The position numbers were made by a program, and so were the translations under genes. DNA of 64,000 nucleotides from Struthidea cinerea (taxonomy: Eukaryota; Chordata; Aves; Passeriformes; Corcoracidae): contig VZTI01003143.1 of NCBI GenBank assembly GCA_013397865.1, positions 1,121,244 to 1,185,243 of the forward strand. Direction: 5' to 3'. Below are positions 1 to 11,218 of the stretch, in pieces. The stretch's first letter is position 1. Each line of letters begins with the position of its first letter. The notes below the pieces were generated by a model. The model worked only from the letters and a program-made list of their open reading frames with translations, was not told where the DNA came from and did not search any database.

Positions 1-3000
1 TGGGACAATCTCAGTATTTATATAACTGTTGATAAAAACACATATTTTCTAGAAAAAAAACCAAACTTTCTCAAGAAACAAAACTAACCATTTCCATTAT
101 CAGATTATACAATTTAACCAATTTTTTATTCTCCCATAGTTGTTTCTTTTTCGTCTGATGGAATTTCAAAGGAAATTCTTTAGGACTCAGGACGACTAAT
201 GTATTCATAATAACATAAATGTATTCTTATACACATTAACTACTTTGTTTACTACTAAATTGTAGTAGCCACTTAATTTTGTTTAATTAGACTACCAAAT
301 AAAGTTTTGCAACAATAATAAATGTAATAACAGGCACAAGTTCATGGAAGAATTAATTCTGTGAGAAACACTAATTCATTTGTTCTCTTTTCCTATAATT
401 TTGTGCTTTCATTCTTCAATTATTGATTCAGCATTGTCCAATGACACTTGAATTTCATTAACATATTATACTAATAAGACAAGGAAAGAAAATAAAGTGC
501 TACAACAGGAATTGTTTGTTCCTGGTTCACACATCCAAACACAAATGTCTAATTTATTTGCTAAATGCTGCAAAAGAAGGGCTTAACTCAGATTTTACCT
601 CCTCCTGGCACAAGAGTAATTCCTACATTCAAATCAAGCCTGAATCTATATCCATAACTTCAGAACCGTTTTTTTTTTTTTTTGTGAAGGGACATGACAC
701 ATTCTTGGCTATTGAAAAGTTTTCATTTTCATGTGTATGGTAAAGCTACTTCAGTCTAAAGAAGGGAATAAATTGCTCTACCAGGAAACTGAAGTGACAT
801 TCTTTCTTTAAAAACTATATTTAATAGTTTCTATAGTGTTAAAATTAAGCACAAACTCTACTGCTTTGCTGGCCAAAACTTAACCTTTCAGGTGCTGTCT
901 AGTTGTCCATTCTTATTAATCAGGTCATGGCAGTAAGAGAAGGTTACCAGCGAGTAAAAGAGGCAAATATTATGCACATCCTGTTAATTCCCATTTTTTC
1001 TAATGGGAATTTAACTTTGCATTTGGTCACACTTGGACTGGGAGAGTGGACCAGGTATCTCCAGAGGTCCCTTTTAAATTATTTTATGGCTTTATGCCTT
1101 GCGTCATACCAAACACAGCAAAAAAAGATCCAAGACAATGTTTCTCCAAGAACCTGCAGCATATCAAATTTAGGAGTTGCATGCAGCCTCCTAGGCATGC
1201 AGCCTTAATTCACTTCTTATCCACTGACAGCTGAAAGAGGCAGCTTCCCACTGGGCTTGCCCGGTACCTAAGAAGTAGCAATTAGTCAAACAGTCCACTA
1301 ATAAAGTACACTGGTTGTAAGATACACCCACACATGACTCCAGAACAGATGCAGAATAAATAATTTCCTGCCTACATATGAAACTCCATAGGGTGGCTTG
1401 GGATAGGAAAATATAAATATTAAATATCTAAGAATATTATCAATCAACCAAAAGATTCAAAAGCAGCTGGCTTCATTTCTTCTATAATTTACAAAGGGCA
1501 GTGATGGTCATTTTACAAATTACTGCAATTATTTTTTTTTTTAAGTTACTACTGAGATACTACCCACTAGCATTTCGTGAGGATCACTTACAAAACATAG
1601 CACAAGCTCTACATCCCTTGTGAGCCCCCAGCTTGTGAACTCCAGCTTTACATTCTTTATGCTGCCTCAAGATATATATGTTCAGGGCTCAGAAGGTTAA
1701 TTGAGATTTTCTTCAACCGAACAGGATTTTCAATAATTCCAGTGTCAGTTGCACTTAGCCCCATCTCTCTACTTTTCACCAGCAGATGAGAGGGAAGGAT
1801 GGAGCAGAACTTTTTCAAGTATTAGATAAAGTCCCTCAAAGATATTGGGGAAAGAGCTACCCCATGATTTCTCTTAGTTCAGGAGTGAGGCAACCTAAGG
1901 ATCAAGCAACAAAAAACAAGTTTTTGTTCTTACTGTCTTTGTTCTTACTGCATACTAGTATGTTTGGAAGGAAAGAAATTTGCCCCACAATACACATTTG
2001 TCTTCCAGAATGCTCAACAGGACCAAGCTATATTCAAAACTCCTTATTCCATAGAAAGCAGATCAGCCAGATTTCACTATGCCATCAGTCCTATGGCTAT
2101 ACTTTTAAATACCCATCCTTAAAAATGCAGGCCATGGCCTCCTACCACTTTACTGGAGGTAAGCTCTATGCCAGGAATGTATGTGGCACTGCAGACACAG
2201 CCCCTCAGAACCGAGATGAAACACAGTCTCCTGACTCATTCAGCACTCACAAACACACAGAGAGGTCCAGCATGGGAGCTCAGACACATTCACACCAGCT
2301 CTCTCTATATCACTGTTGGAGCACTGTGACTGCTCCAGCCTCGTCTCTCTCATCACTCATTATAGCTGAGCCAGAGCAGGAACAATATAGATGACACATT
2401 TCCTTTGATGTTGCCTCTTCTGGGTGGAAGACAAGACAGGACTATTCTGCTATAAGCATATATCTTATTTCAGGCTTCCCCAGCCTTGAGCTTTCCTGAA
2501 GCTGATGTTTTAGACTGGCACCAGATAGCAACAGACAACCTCAGGTCTGTATCTACAATATTTCTGGTCAGAGACACTATGTCATGTCTGGACTGAAAAT
2601 AATAATCTATAAATTAAACCATAAACAATTAAAATCACCCACAAATCTGACTTAAAAGCCAGGTTCAGAAGAGGCAGAAAAATGATATTTAAAATACGAG
2701 GAGCAATTAAAAATAGCGTATTTGAATTAATGAATAAGTAAGGAAAAACTCATTGTTGCTGATTGAAAGCCATTACAGAATATTCAAACATTTTTGCTCC
2801 TTAAGATTATCTTCAGCCAAATGGAAGAGCAATTCACAGTGCTCTGCATCTCTAGCCAATGTGTCCTCTGAGTTGTCTTCTCCAGAGACCAATCAAGAAA
2901 AACAGACTACTCCTCATAACAATTTTTCCTTTTCATATCTCACTTTCCAATGCCCAAAAAGAACTGGAGAAAAGGTAATGATCTTTCTAAATGCTGTTAT

Positions 3001-6000
3001 AAGTAGCTTGTATTTACTGCTCCAAAACATATGATGAAGGAGAAAAAAATGAAACAATTAATTAAAAATATAAATAATCTTTACCAGTAATGTTCAAGAG
3101 AATTGTAGCAACATTAAAGCGAAAATGGGGAAAATCTATTTTCATCAATAAAGCACAAAAAGGGATGCCCAGATGTGAATATATTTTCATTTCTTCCTCT
3201 TCAGCAAAAAGTTCTTAGGTAGGCACATAACAGCTCTATTGAATATGAAGGTTCTTAAACATGAACTTGAGAGCATGGACACAAACATTAGTAAAGTTTG
3301 GAGAATATTAAATCTCTTTCTATTACAGATAAAAGAGACACATGACTTCAGCAAACCTTTAATGCAGTTGGCTCAGAAACTGCTCATTCTCATTCTTTTT
3401 GAGCTTAGATTCTTCATTGTGTAATTCAAATTGATAATGATTAATTGGCCAAAATCATCACTTTCAAAGACAAAGAGGAAAGTCCAGCAGAACTCTGTGA
3501 TACACATCGTCATCTTCTTGCCAAATCATCAGTTTTGTGGCCAGGAGGAGGGAGCACAGTGAAACGGGAAAGAAAGACTTGGGAGAATCAGTGAAGAGAA
3601 GGAGTCTACCTGGGCTCCTGAATTTAGATGCCTCTGCTGACTATATGTGTAACTCAGTGTACCCCTCTAGTCCATCTAAGCTGGGGTGTTCATCACATTG
3701 ACAGGGAAAACTGTCAGGAAGCTCTGGGTTTTGCTTAGCAGGTATTAGAGTATAGGTATTGGGTTACTCCCTGTTGAAGAACTGAACTAGTAAGTGTGTT
3801 CTCCCTGAAAAAGATGGGGTGGGAGAAGAGGGAGAAAATAAAACCCTCCTCCTTTCTTTCACGTAATAGTGAAAGTAAATCACTTCCTCTGCCAGAAACT
3901 GAGCCACAGTTCCAGCAGGAAAAAGGAAACTTCTTAGCATGAGAGGAGGAACAAGTGGCTTGCAGTGCTTTTGCTTGTTTTTTTTTTTTTTACCCAAATA
4001 CTTGACCACTCTGAGAACTTGCTTGGCTCTTCCATAGAATGCAGATAGGCTGATTCTTAAAATAGTGCCTGAATACCAGATGTTACAAAGCTAATTTAAT
4101 GCTACCTGCAATTGAGACTGTAAATTCATACACATTTTATACAATATAACCTCAAAGCTCTATGTTTTGGGGAAAGAACATGAAGAGGTGCCTCCATCAG
4201 AGCCAGCACCATGGCAGACCTCTTTTTGAATGCTGTGTGGGGTGGCTGAAAAGGGATGATGGCCTTACAAAGGTCACAACTGCAGTGGAGACACTGCTCA
4301 TCCCCACTTCTCTTGAAAAGCAGCAGAATGACAGCTACTTCTGGCGAGTGTTTACAGCATGTCAACCTCACTGCTCACCAAATTCCAGGAAAACCTCCCT
4401 GGTTAGTTTAGGACTTTATGCATACTGTGTCATACATACCATGAAACTAAATACAAGAACATGTGCAAGGGGGATGAGCCCATGGCTGAATTTCACTGTA
4501 CTTGTACGTGTTTTAACAACACAGTCTAAGAATATATTGCTTGACCAAACCCTTCATTTTGGAAAGATCTACTACTATAATCCTCCTACCAGAATCTGTA
4601 TTAATTATAAATTCAATATTCAAAATACATGAATTTTCCTTTACACAAGTTATTTTTACTGGATGAGGCTGCTAGAAAACAGACTGCAAGAAGAGCACAT
4701 CCAAGATTAGCAAATCTTAACTCTGAAAGCTACTCTTTAAACAAAAAGTGACCTTTGAAAACCTGGGGATAACAGAAAGGAATTTGAGTTGTAGAATGCC
4801 AATTAGTTTGTGTTCAAAGCTGAAATGACTAACATAAGCACATCAGGAGAAACCTAGCATTACTATAGTAAACACAAAAGGTACCAAAGCCAAGGATTAA
4901 GAGGAATTCTGTCACTTTTTAGGGGAATTAACAGCAGAATATCATAATACTCCCTTTTTACGAGGATTCACACGGAAAAGACAAGAGATAATGGGTTCAA
5001 GTTACTTCTGGGGAGTTTCTGATGAGAAAGAAGAGGAAATTTTTCACAATGAGGACAATCAGCCATTGCAATAATCTCCCCCAGAGGAAATGGTGGATTC
5101 CCAACACTGGACATTTAAAAAATTTGTCTGGACAGGGTGCTGGGCCATCCTAGACCATGCTTTTTCCAGGAAAAGTTGGATGAGATGATCCTTGAGGTCC
5201 CTTTTAACATGGTATTCTATGATTGTATGAACTCTTGCAGAAATAGATCTAATGCTATTTAGGAGTCTGCCATAAAACTTGAAAAGACAACACTTGTCTT
5301 GAAATAGCATTATCAACCTATGTGTTTTGAATGTGTGTTTTTTGAAGTCTTTCACTTTCATGCTTTCCAACATAACTTTTGCTAAAATAAGGTTCTTCTT
5401 GAGCCTTTCCCTAACATATATTACTGTGTCCTCACACAGGAATCTGACCTGTAACTATGGGAATATTTCCACAGAGCAGGGTACATATACTCTATTTTTT
5501 TTTCAAAGAAAAGAGCACTGAAATATTGGGCAAAAATCAGAAAGAAATACTTTTTTTTCCCAAGCAGACAAAGAAATGGATGTACTTTTATTCTCGGTAC
5601 TTACTAACATTTTACCATCTTCCTGTACCATGGATACTTAATCTAATGACAACATTTGCAATCAATGATTTTCAGAACCAATATAAAACGAGTTAATCCA
5701 ACCCATGCAAAAATATAATGGGCTGCCTTATTTTACAAAACCACAATCTAAAATCAATTATCCTAAATGTTCCCCATTGCTTATTAATTCAGAAGAGTCA
5801 TTAGGATGTTTAGAGTATTAAACATCACTCCTGCTATGACAGACCTTTGCCAAGTTGATTTTCTAAGTTATCAGGTTTAAGACTGCTACATTTTAATGCA
5901 CTAGAAAGCGTAACTCACTAACAGTCCATGCTTGGCTCACTCCCAAGAAACAACAGTTTCCAACTAAGAGATGATAAACACCATGCAATCCAAATACAGC

Positions 6001-6067
6001 TGCACAGAACACTAGCAAGGCCATGCAGAGCTGACATACAGTCAGAAAGTTATTGAAGAATACACAC
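1..6067 (-). other. CADPS2: Downstream intron, partial
   Basis: Intron after the proline-rich exon, running off the left edge. It contains a CR1-like 3' end (4975-5230), poly-T runs (669-683 and near 3979-3992), and an open frame of 202 codons at 1786-2394 on the plus strand that resembles no protein I know. The next CADPS2 exon was looked for by its expected translation and not found. Confidence 0.75.
4975..5230 (+). repeat. CR1-like LINE 3' end
   Basis: The plus strand reads like the end of an avian CR1 element: an 'acaagagataatgggttcaa' segment, a degenerate 'cccagaggaaatggtggattcc' block, then 'gatgatccttgaggtccctt' and a 'ttctatgattgtatga' tail, matching the usual TTCTATGAT-type 3' repeat of the family. 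It is 5'-truncated and decayed. It lies antisense to CADPS2. Confidence 0.7.
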
Positions 6068-6187
6068 GTGGAGTCATACAAAGAAGTCATCCAGGTTGGT
6101 GTAGTAAAGCTAGGTATTTGTGGAAGATTAAGAGGCAAACTTGGAACTTTTGGAAGAGCTACATTAGGAAGACTGTTGGTGATGCTC
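6068..6187 (-). CDS. CADPS2: CADPS2 exon: proline-rich spacer
   Basis: 120-nt exon, window residues 451-490 plus two bases. It reads SITNSLPNVALPKVPSLPLN, then LPQIPSFTTPTWMTSLYDST. The LP.V.LPKVPSLPLNLPQIP repeats make a proline-rich, probably extended linker within the MUN region. CAPS family members and isoforms differ in this part. The acceptor is tcttcacag and the donor is CTCCAC|GTGTGT. Phase 2 at both ends and a length divisible by three make it cassette-like. The next expected exon (around SEDLFWKLDAL) is not seen further left, so it lies outside the window. Confidence 0.93.
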
Positions 6188-6316
6188 CTGTGAAGAAATA
6201 AACAATGTAGGAATACAATAAAAAATAGAATATTTAGAGGACAACAGGGGAGAACCCCTTATTAGACAGAAAGCTATAGGCAGGTGCTTTGTTCAGATTT
6301 TGTAGAAAGGACTTAC
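6188..6316 (-). other. CADPS2: Small 129-nt intron
   Basis: This is by far the shortest intron of the window, between the MHD exon and the proline-rich exon. The donor is GTAAGT and the acceptor is tcttcacag. Read through in frame it stops at its first complete codon (AAG TAA). Confidence 0.9.
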
Positions 6317-6458
6317 TTGACAGGTCGCCATGACTCTTGTTCAAGACCTCTGTGAATGGACTGGGCAATTGACGATTCCATGAGATCAATGTAGCGGACG
6401 ACCATGGGAACAAAAATTTCTTGCAAGTGCTTGTGAAACTTTCCATTGCACAAAAGTG
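6317..6458 (-). CDS. CADPS2: CADPS2 exon: MHD segment, VRYIDLMESSIAQSI
   Basis: 142-nt exon, window residues 404-450 plus two bases. It reads TLLCNGKFHKHLQEIFVPMV, then VRYIDLMESSIAQSIHRGLE and QESWRPV. The VRYIDLMESSIAQSIHRG stretch is a core MHD motif shared with Munc13-type proteins and is central to SNARE and syntaxin engagement. The acceptor is of AAG type (ttttaaag) and the donor is GTCAA|GTAAGT. The intron after it is only 129 nt. Reading through the donor meets TAA at once, so retention of that small intron would truncate the protein here. Confidence 0.96.
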
Positions 6459-7386
6459 CTTTAAAAAACAAACAAAAGACAAATAAAAATGTCAGACCTT
6501 TTATTATAGGAAGAAGTATATCTTAAAATGTTTTAGTACACAAAAGCATTATAAGAATAAAATCCAGCTTGTGTAGGAAATACAGTTCAGAAAAGATACA
6601 TGAAGTGTTCCATCAGGACAGTGCAGTACATTTCAAACTGTCAGTGTAATGAAAACTAGGTACTTACTGAAGTTCTTTACTGAACCAGAACCTTTTTGCA
6701 TCTTCTTAAAATTAACAATATGCTTTGCTGAATCTATGCAGTAGCAATTTTGTTCATTACTTCTACACCAAGACAGGACAAAAAATACCCAAAGCAAAAA
6801 AAAAGTATTTGAATGTCATTCATAAACAGTAGAACATTACCTACTTCACAGATGAGACGACATGAAAAACTGTATACACATGCAAACTGAACATGCTCAA
6901 AACATGAAAATTAGTTTGCCACCAGCACTGCTTGTCCCTGTATTCCCTGAAGTGTTCTCCCAGCAAATGCTAACTCTTAGCACACTAATGTCCTGTCCCA
7001 CCAAGGGAATATATGTTTCATGTTTTGAATGTGTCTGTGCTCACCCATTAATCTAGCACTGTTCCTAGGACCTATAAGAATATACCAATGTGCATATGGA
7101 AATCATAGAAGCTCAGCCACAGAGAGAAATTTTCACGACCTTGGCAACCCTCGTTTTCTCTTGTCCATATTCTGTTGTTTTAAATTCTTTTCTGGGTTTC
7201 TCCTCCCACCTATTCTGGCATACAGGCTTCTTGTATGACTGGATGGGCATCAAAATCGCATCTTGAGGAGGCTTCCTCCTCTTCCTAAGAAGAAAAGCCT
7301 GGGTCACAGGGCTCACCCCGGACACCATCCTTTAAAATTACAATCGCTTTTGCTCTACCACCAATGCCACTCCATGTCTAACACGT

Positions 7387-7421
7387 CAAAATAGTTTCTA
7401 TAACTTCCAGAAACTATTTTG
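7387..7421. repeat. 13-bp perfect inverted repeat
   Basis: CAAAATAGTTTCT and its exact reverse complement are separated by 9 bases. The pairing does not extend beyond the 13-bp arms. It lies in an intron and no family is recognised. Confidence 0.9.
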
Positions 7422-8296
7422 CCTTCCATTCCTGAATGACGTTCAGCCCAAACTGAACCCAGGCGAGAGGACGACTATGGGGAAATTGTGCCACCAAGTT
7501 TCAGTTCCCTAATTCTACTTGTATTGCAAGGAAGTGCCCTGGTTGCTGAATGTCTGGACACTACGTTACTTTTTTTCTTGAATACAATGATCTGGAAGCA
7601 AAAATTATTTTCTTGAAAACATCCTTGTAGAGTAATAGGAAATTTTGTATCAATCACCTTTACCTAAGGAAACAATTATTATGTGATCAACTCTCTCTGC
7701 TTTGTGTATCTGCCTTTCTTGCAAAGAATTTTGAAACTTTCAGCTAATTTGAACCACTTTAGAGACATAGAGATATCAGATACATGAAGTTTTATAAAAA
7801 CAGGCAGCTAGGTAGCAGGCAGAGATTATTAGGGTTTCCACTGAGAAAAAGGCAGAGGTGTAGGATCATCTCTTTATTAAACACTTGAGAATCCACCCTT
7901 GAGAGCACCAGTGAGTCCATTACAAACATGATCCATTATTTACACTGCTCCTCAAAATAGCTGTTAACTAGTTAGTTCTGGCTTATTATTTATATATCAG
8001 GAATTCAAAACAGTGCTATTTTTCTCTATTTATAATTATCTTCTCTATCTTAAAACACCTTTTACCAGCAACAAAGGACTGAGGAGGATTTGGATATTAG
8101 TACAAAGGTTGCACAGTAAATAGCTGATGAGCATTGCCTTTGAGAAACAAAAGGTTGCTGGTTTCCATTTGCATATTAGGCTGAGTTTTCAAGGCAAATT
8201 TGAGCTGAACAATAGCAACAAGAATACAACTGTGCCAATTAAAACAATCTTGCTGCTTTATAGTGAACCAGTGAAGGACTGTAACTAATCAGGCAG

Positions 8297-8884
8297 TCAG
8301 TTACTTGAAGGGATAAGCTTGTAGTTTAGTGTTTTCTGAGCACACCACAGAAATGCTCTGCTACAAGCCCTGCTCTGGCAATTACAGTAATGAAGCCTCA
8401 TGGGCAGGAGGGTGGCTCTTGTTATTCCAAAGTCAGCATGAAATTTTAAGAAGTCACAGGCAATAAAGGTGTTCAACTTAAAAAGCTGAATCATTTTCCT
8501 AACATCTCGACACCAGTCTTCACAGGGAAGTGAAATTTTCTAAAACTATGCCAAGACTTACTGTTATTTCACCTCTACAGAAATCCCTCTGTATGTGGGT
8601 ACACTCACAAGAGAACTGTCTTGGATCAACAACTCTGTGAGCATTCTGTTTTCCCAGGGTTCAGGACATGGCAGCTCTGATTTACCCATCTGGAGATCTC
8701 CATCAAGGATTAATTCAGGGCAGGGAAAGAACTCAGAGCACGGGGATAAGTGATATAGCTGAGTATCATCATCAGACTCATGGCACTCTACCCTCTGATT
8801 AAAATTGATCTTGCCAAAAGGTACCACCTGTGCATCAAAGCAGATGGGAAACAAGAGATCCTTCAGGAAAATGCCACACTTCAA
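8297..8884 (-). repeat. Ancient LINE reverse-transcriptase relic
   Basis: The minus-strand reading frame at 8564-8884 resembles the palm region of CR1/L2-clade LINE reverse transcriptase: a motif reading VECHESDDDTQLYHLSP aligns with the family's CHQYADDTQLYLS box, followed by PWENRMLTELLIQDSSLVSV. In a shifted frame, 8297-8494 contains PMRLHYCN, matching the downstream SRLDYCN motif. The order is right for one element broken by frameshifts and a stop. The YADD box is altered to ESDD, so it is dead. The assignment is from motif memory; the exact family is not determined. Confidence 0.6.
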
Positions 8885-11202
8885 ATCCCTTAACTACCAC
8901 TTGTCTTCAAAGCTATGTAGCTTAATTCTCCATTGTCTTTTCAATATAGACACCCCACACCCTCTTCATATGAGCCATCTCATATTCACACAAGTGACAA
9001 TAAAATGAAAGCCTATGCCAGAGCAAGGTAATGCATAGGGAACATTAAAGGAAAACACATTACGGGAACAGAAACAGAACCCCAAAGCAGATATTCTTGA
9101 AATATTGAAGTTGAAGAAGAAAATTATTAATTTTTTTCCATATTAGGAAATACAGTAGCTGAAAGATATTAAAATATGACAAGAACATATTAGACATGAA
9201 AACTAAAGTCTAGTTATCCGGTATTGGAATGAGGTTTCATCTCTAACAGTAGGAAACACATCTACTGTGCCTGTGTACAACAGAAGCTGTGAGGCTTCTA
9301 TTGCTTTTACTTATACAGGCACATCTCAGGAGCTGTCCCGGAGTCAGCATGTTATGCTGTGCTCAAGAGCTTCTGCAGAATCAAAGGCAAGGAGCAATGA
9401 TATAGATTAACATGAGTGTCTTTTTCCCTGACAAAATTAGCACTCTGTCAGACAGTCTATAATTATCCTGCTTTTCATAGGATTCTCTGGAAAACATCAC
9501 TCGAAATTTCTGGCATATTTTAAATGCAAAATAAGAAAGAGTAAATTTTGAGAAGGATATATCCTTGAGGGTCCAGATTATATTTGCAGCAATTAAAACT
9601 TAAACAATGACAGGTGAAAAGAAAGTTTCTATTCCCATTCATTTGCTGTTTATATTATATTCTGCCTCCACAGAGAGTTTCGTAATCTGCTGGTTAAATT
9701 GCAGTGAAAATTGCAAGCGTCCCAATTTATATAGAAATTATCTTGTATTTTTACATATAAGACACATTTGAAAAGTGAATTTTAGAGGTTTATTTTGTGA
9801 AAGCAAGGTTAAAATTTATTTAATCTTTACAAGATAGAGTGACATAAACAGGTTATTATTGCACAGTTTACCTTTGTATAGAAGTCTCATTAGGAAAAAA
9901 AGATTATTGGATATTCTGGTAAGGAATAACACACCTTGAGGTAACTCTCAGTATCAGTAACTGAGACATGTAGCTCTTATCTGAAGGCAGATTATGATTT
10001 CAAAGCAGCTCCTAATAGGACTGAGTCCCTGATCTAAGAAAAGATTCCCACTCCAGTGAATGAGAAGTGTAGGGTTTGAGGTGAGATATCGGTGTGGGAA
10101 TAAAGTTTGCTCTGATTACCTTAAATCCAAGTTGTTTTCCAACTCTACCCTGTAGTTTAAGATAGGGTACAATGTCATACATAAATTCTAGTACAAAAGT
10201 GGTGCACAGTCTGTAACAAAGCAGGAAGGTGATGATTCTGTCTTTGGTGGTGTTCGCCACTCAGCTACTACCAACAGCAATAGTGGAAAAAACGTATCAG
10301 AGAATTCCTGTTTGAAGCCAATAACCATAATTATGGCAATGGCTTTCAAAAGGCTAACACTCAACATGCTGTTTTTCCTAAATCAGCTTCATCAGACTGC
10401 CTGCCCATTAGAGCAGACTGTGGCAGAGCTAGAGCAGGTGCACAGACATTCCACTGCGTAATACTTGATGGAGAATGAAGATTATGACTTAACTTTATAA
10501 TAATCCTAGTTCTGACTGGTTCGTGCCAAGGTAGCAATGCAATAGTGCTGAGAAACAGCACAGCACATAGTGTCAGTAAGTAACACTTGGAGAGAAAACT
10601 TGGCAAGGAAAGGATCAGAATACTGAATACAGAGTTGGAAGACCTCTAAAATAAGCAAAATATATAGACACTTCATGTAACATTGAAAGATCTCTCTCAC
10701 ACCATGTTAAATGAAGAGGAATTAATACGTGTCTCTCTTTTGGCACTAAAAACCAGATAAATCTGAATAATTAAACAACTACAGAAAGTAAACTGCCCTC
10801 TAAAGCAGGCCCCTTCACGACACAATTTATAGGCTCTACGGACAAAAAGTAACATGGTCACTACAGAAAATGAGACACAATCCTGGGACAACTATGTTCT
10901 TCTTCTCTCTATGAATATCTAATTCTGGAAAAATAATTTCGCTATCACTGTACAATCTGTAAAGCTTTACAGAATCAGGCATAATTGAGTATGAACAATA
11001 GCAACTCTGGAGATCATGAAAATGTGTATTATAAAAGCAGCTACAATAATTTTTTCAAATATTTACAATCTGAAAAATCACAACAAATTTATCTTCAATC
11101 TATTATTCATCTCCACAGCGAATGTAATTTTTAAAATCACTTTTTGTAGTTAGGTCTCATGAGAACAGCTGAAATATTTTACAAGATGGGAAGATCATCC
11201 TC

Positions 11203-11218
11203 CTCCCTCCCTCCCTCC
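11203..11218. repeat. (CTCC)n short tandem repeat
   Basis: Four CTCC-type units within a pyrimidine-rich stretch of an intron. A simple microsatellite. Confidence 0.85.

Noticed and set aside
4162..4632. Plus-strand open frame of 156 codons.
   Set aside because: No recognisable domain, codon pattern or splice context; it looks like chance in intron sequence.
1..6067. Search for the next CADPS2 exon (SEDLFWKLDAL region).
   Set aside because: No minus-strand segment here translates to the expected conserved sequence, so the exon is taken to lie outside the window.
7387..7421. Reading the 13-bp inverted repeat as a miRNA precursor.
   Set aside because: The stem is far too short and pairing does not extend outside the arms.
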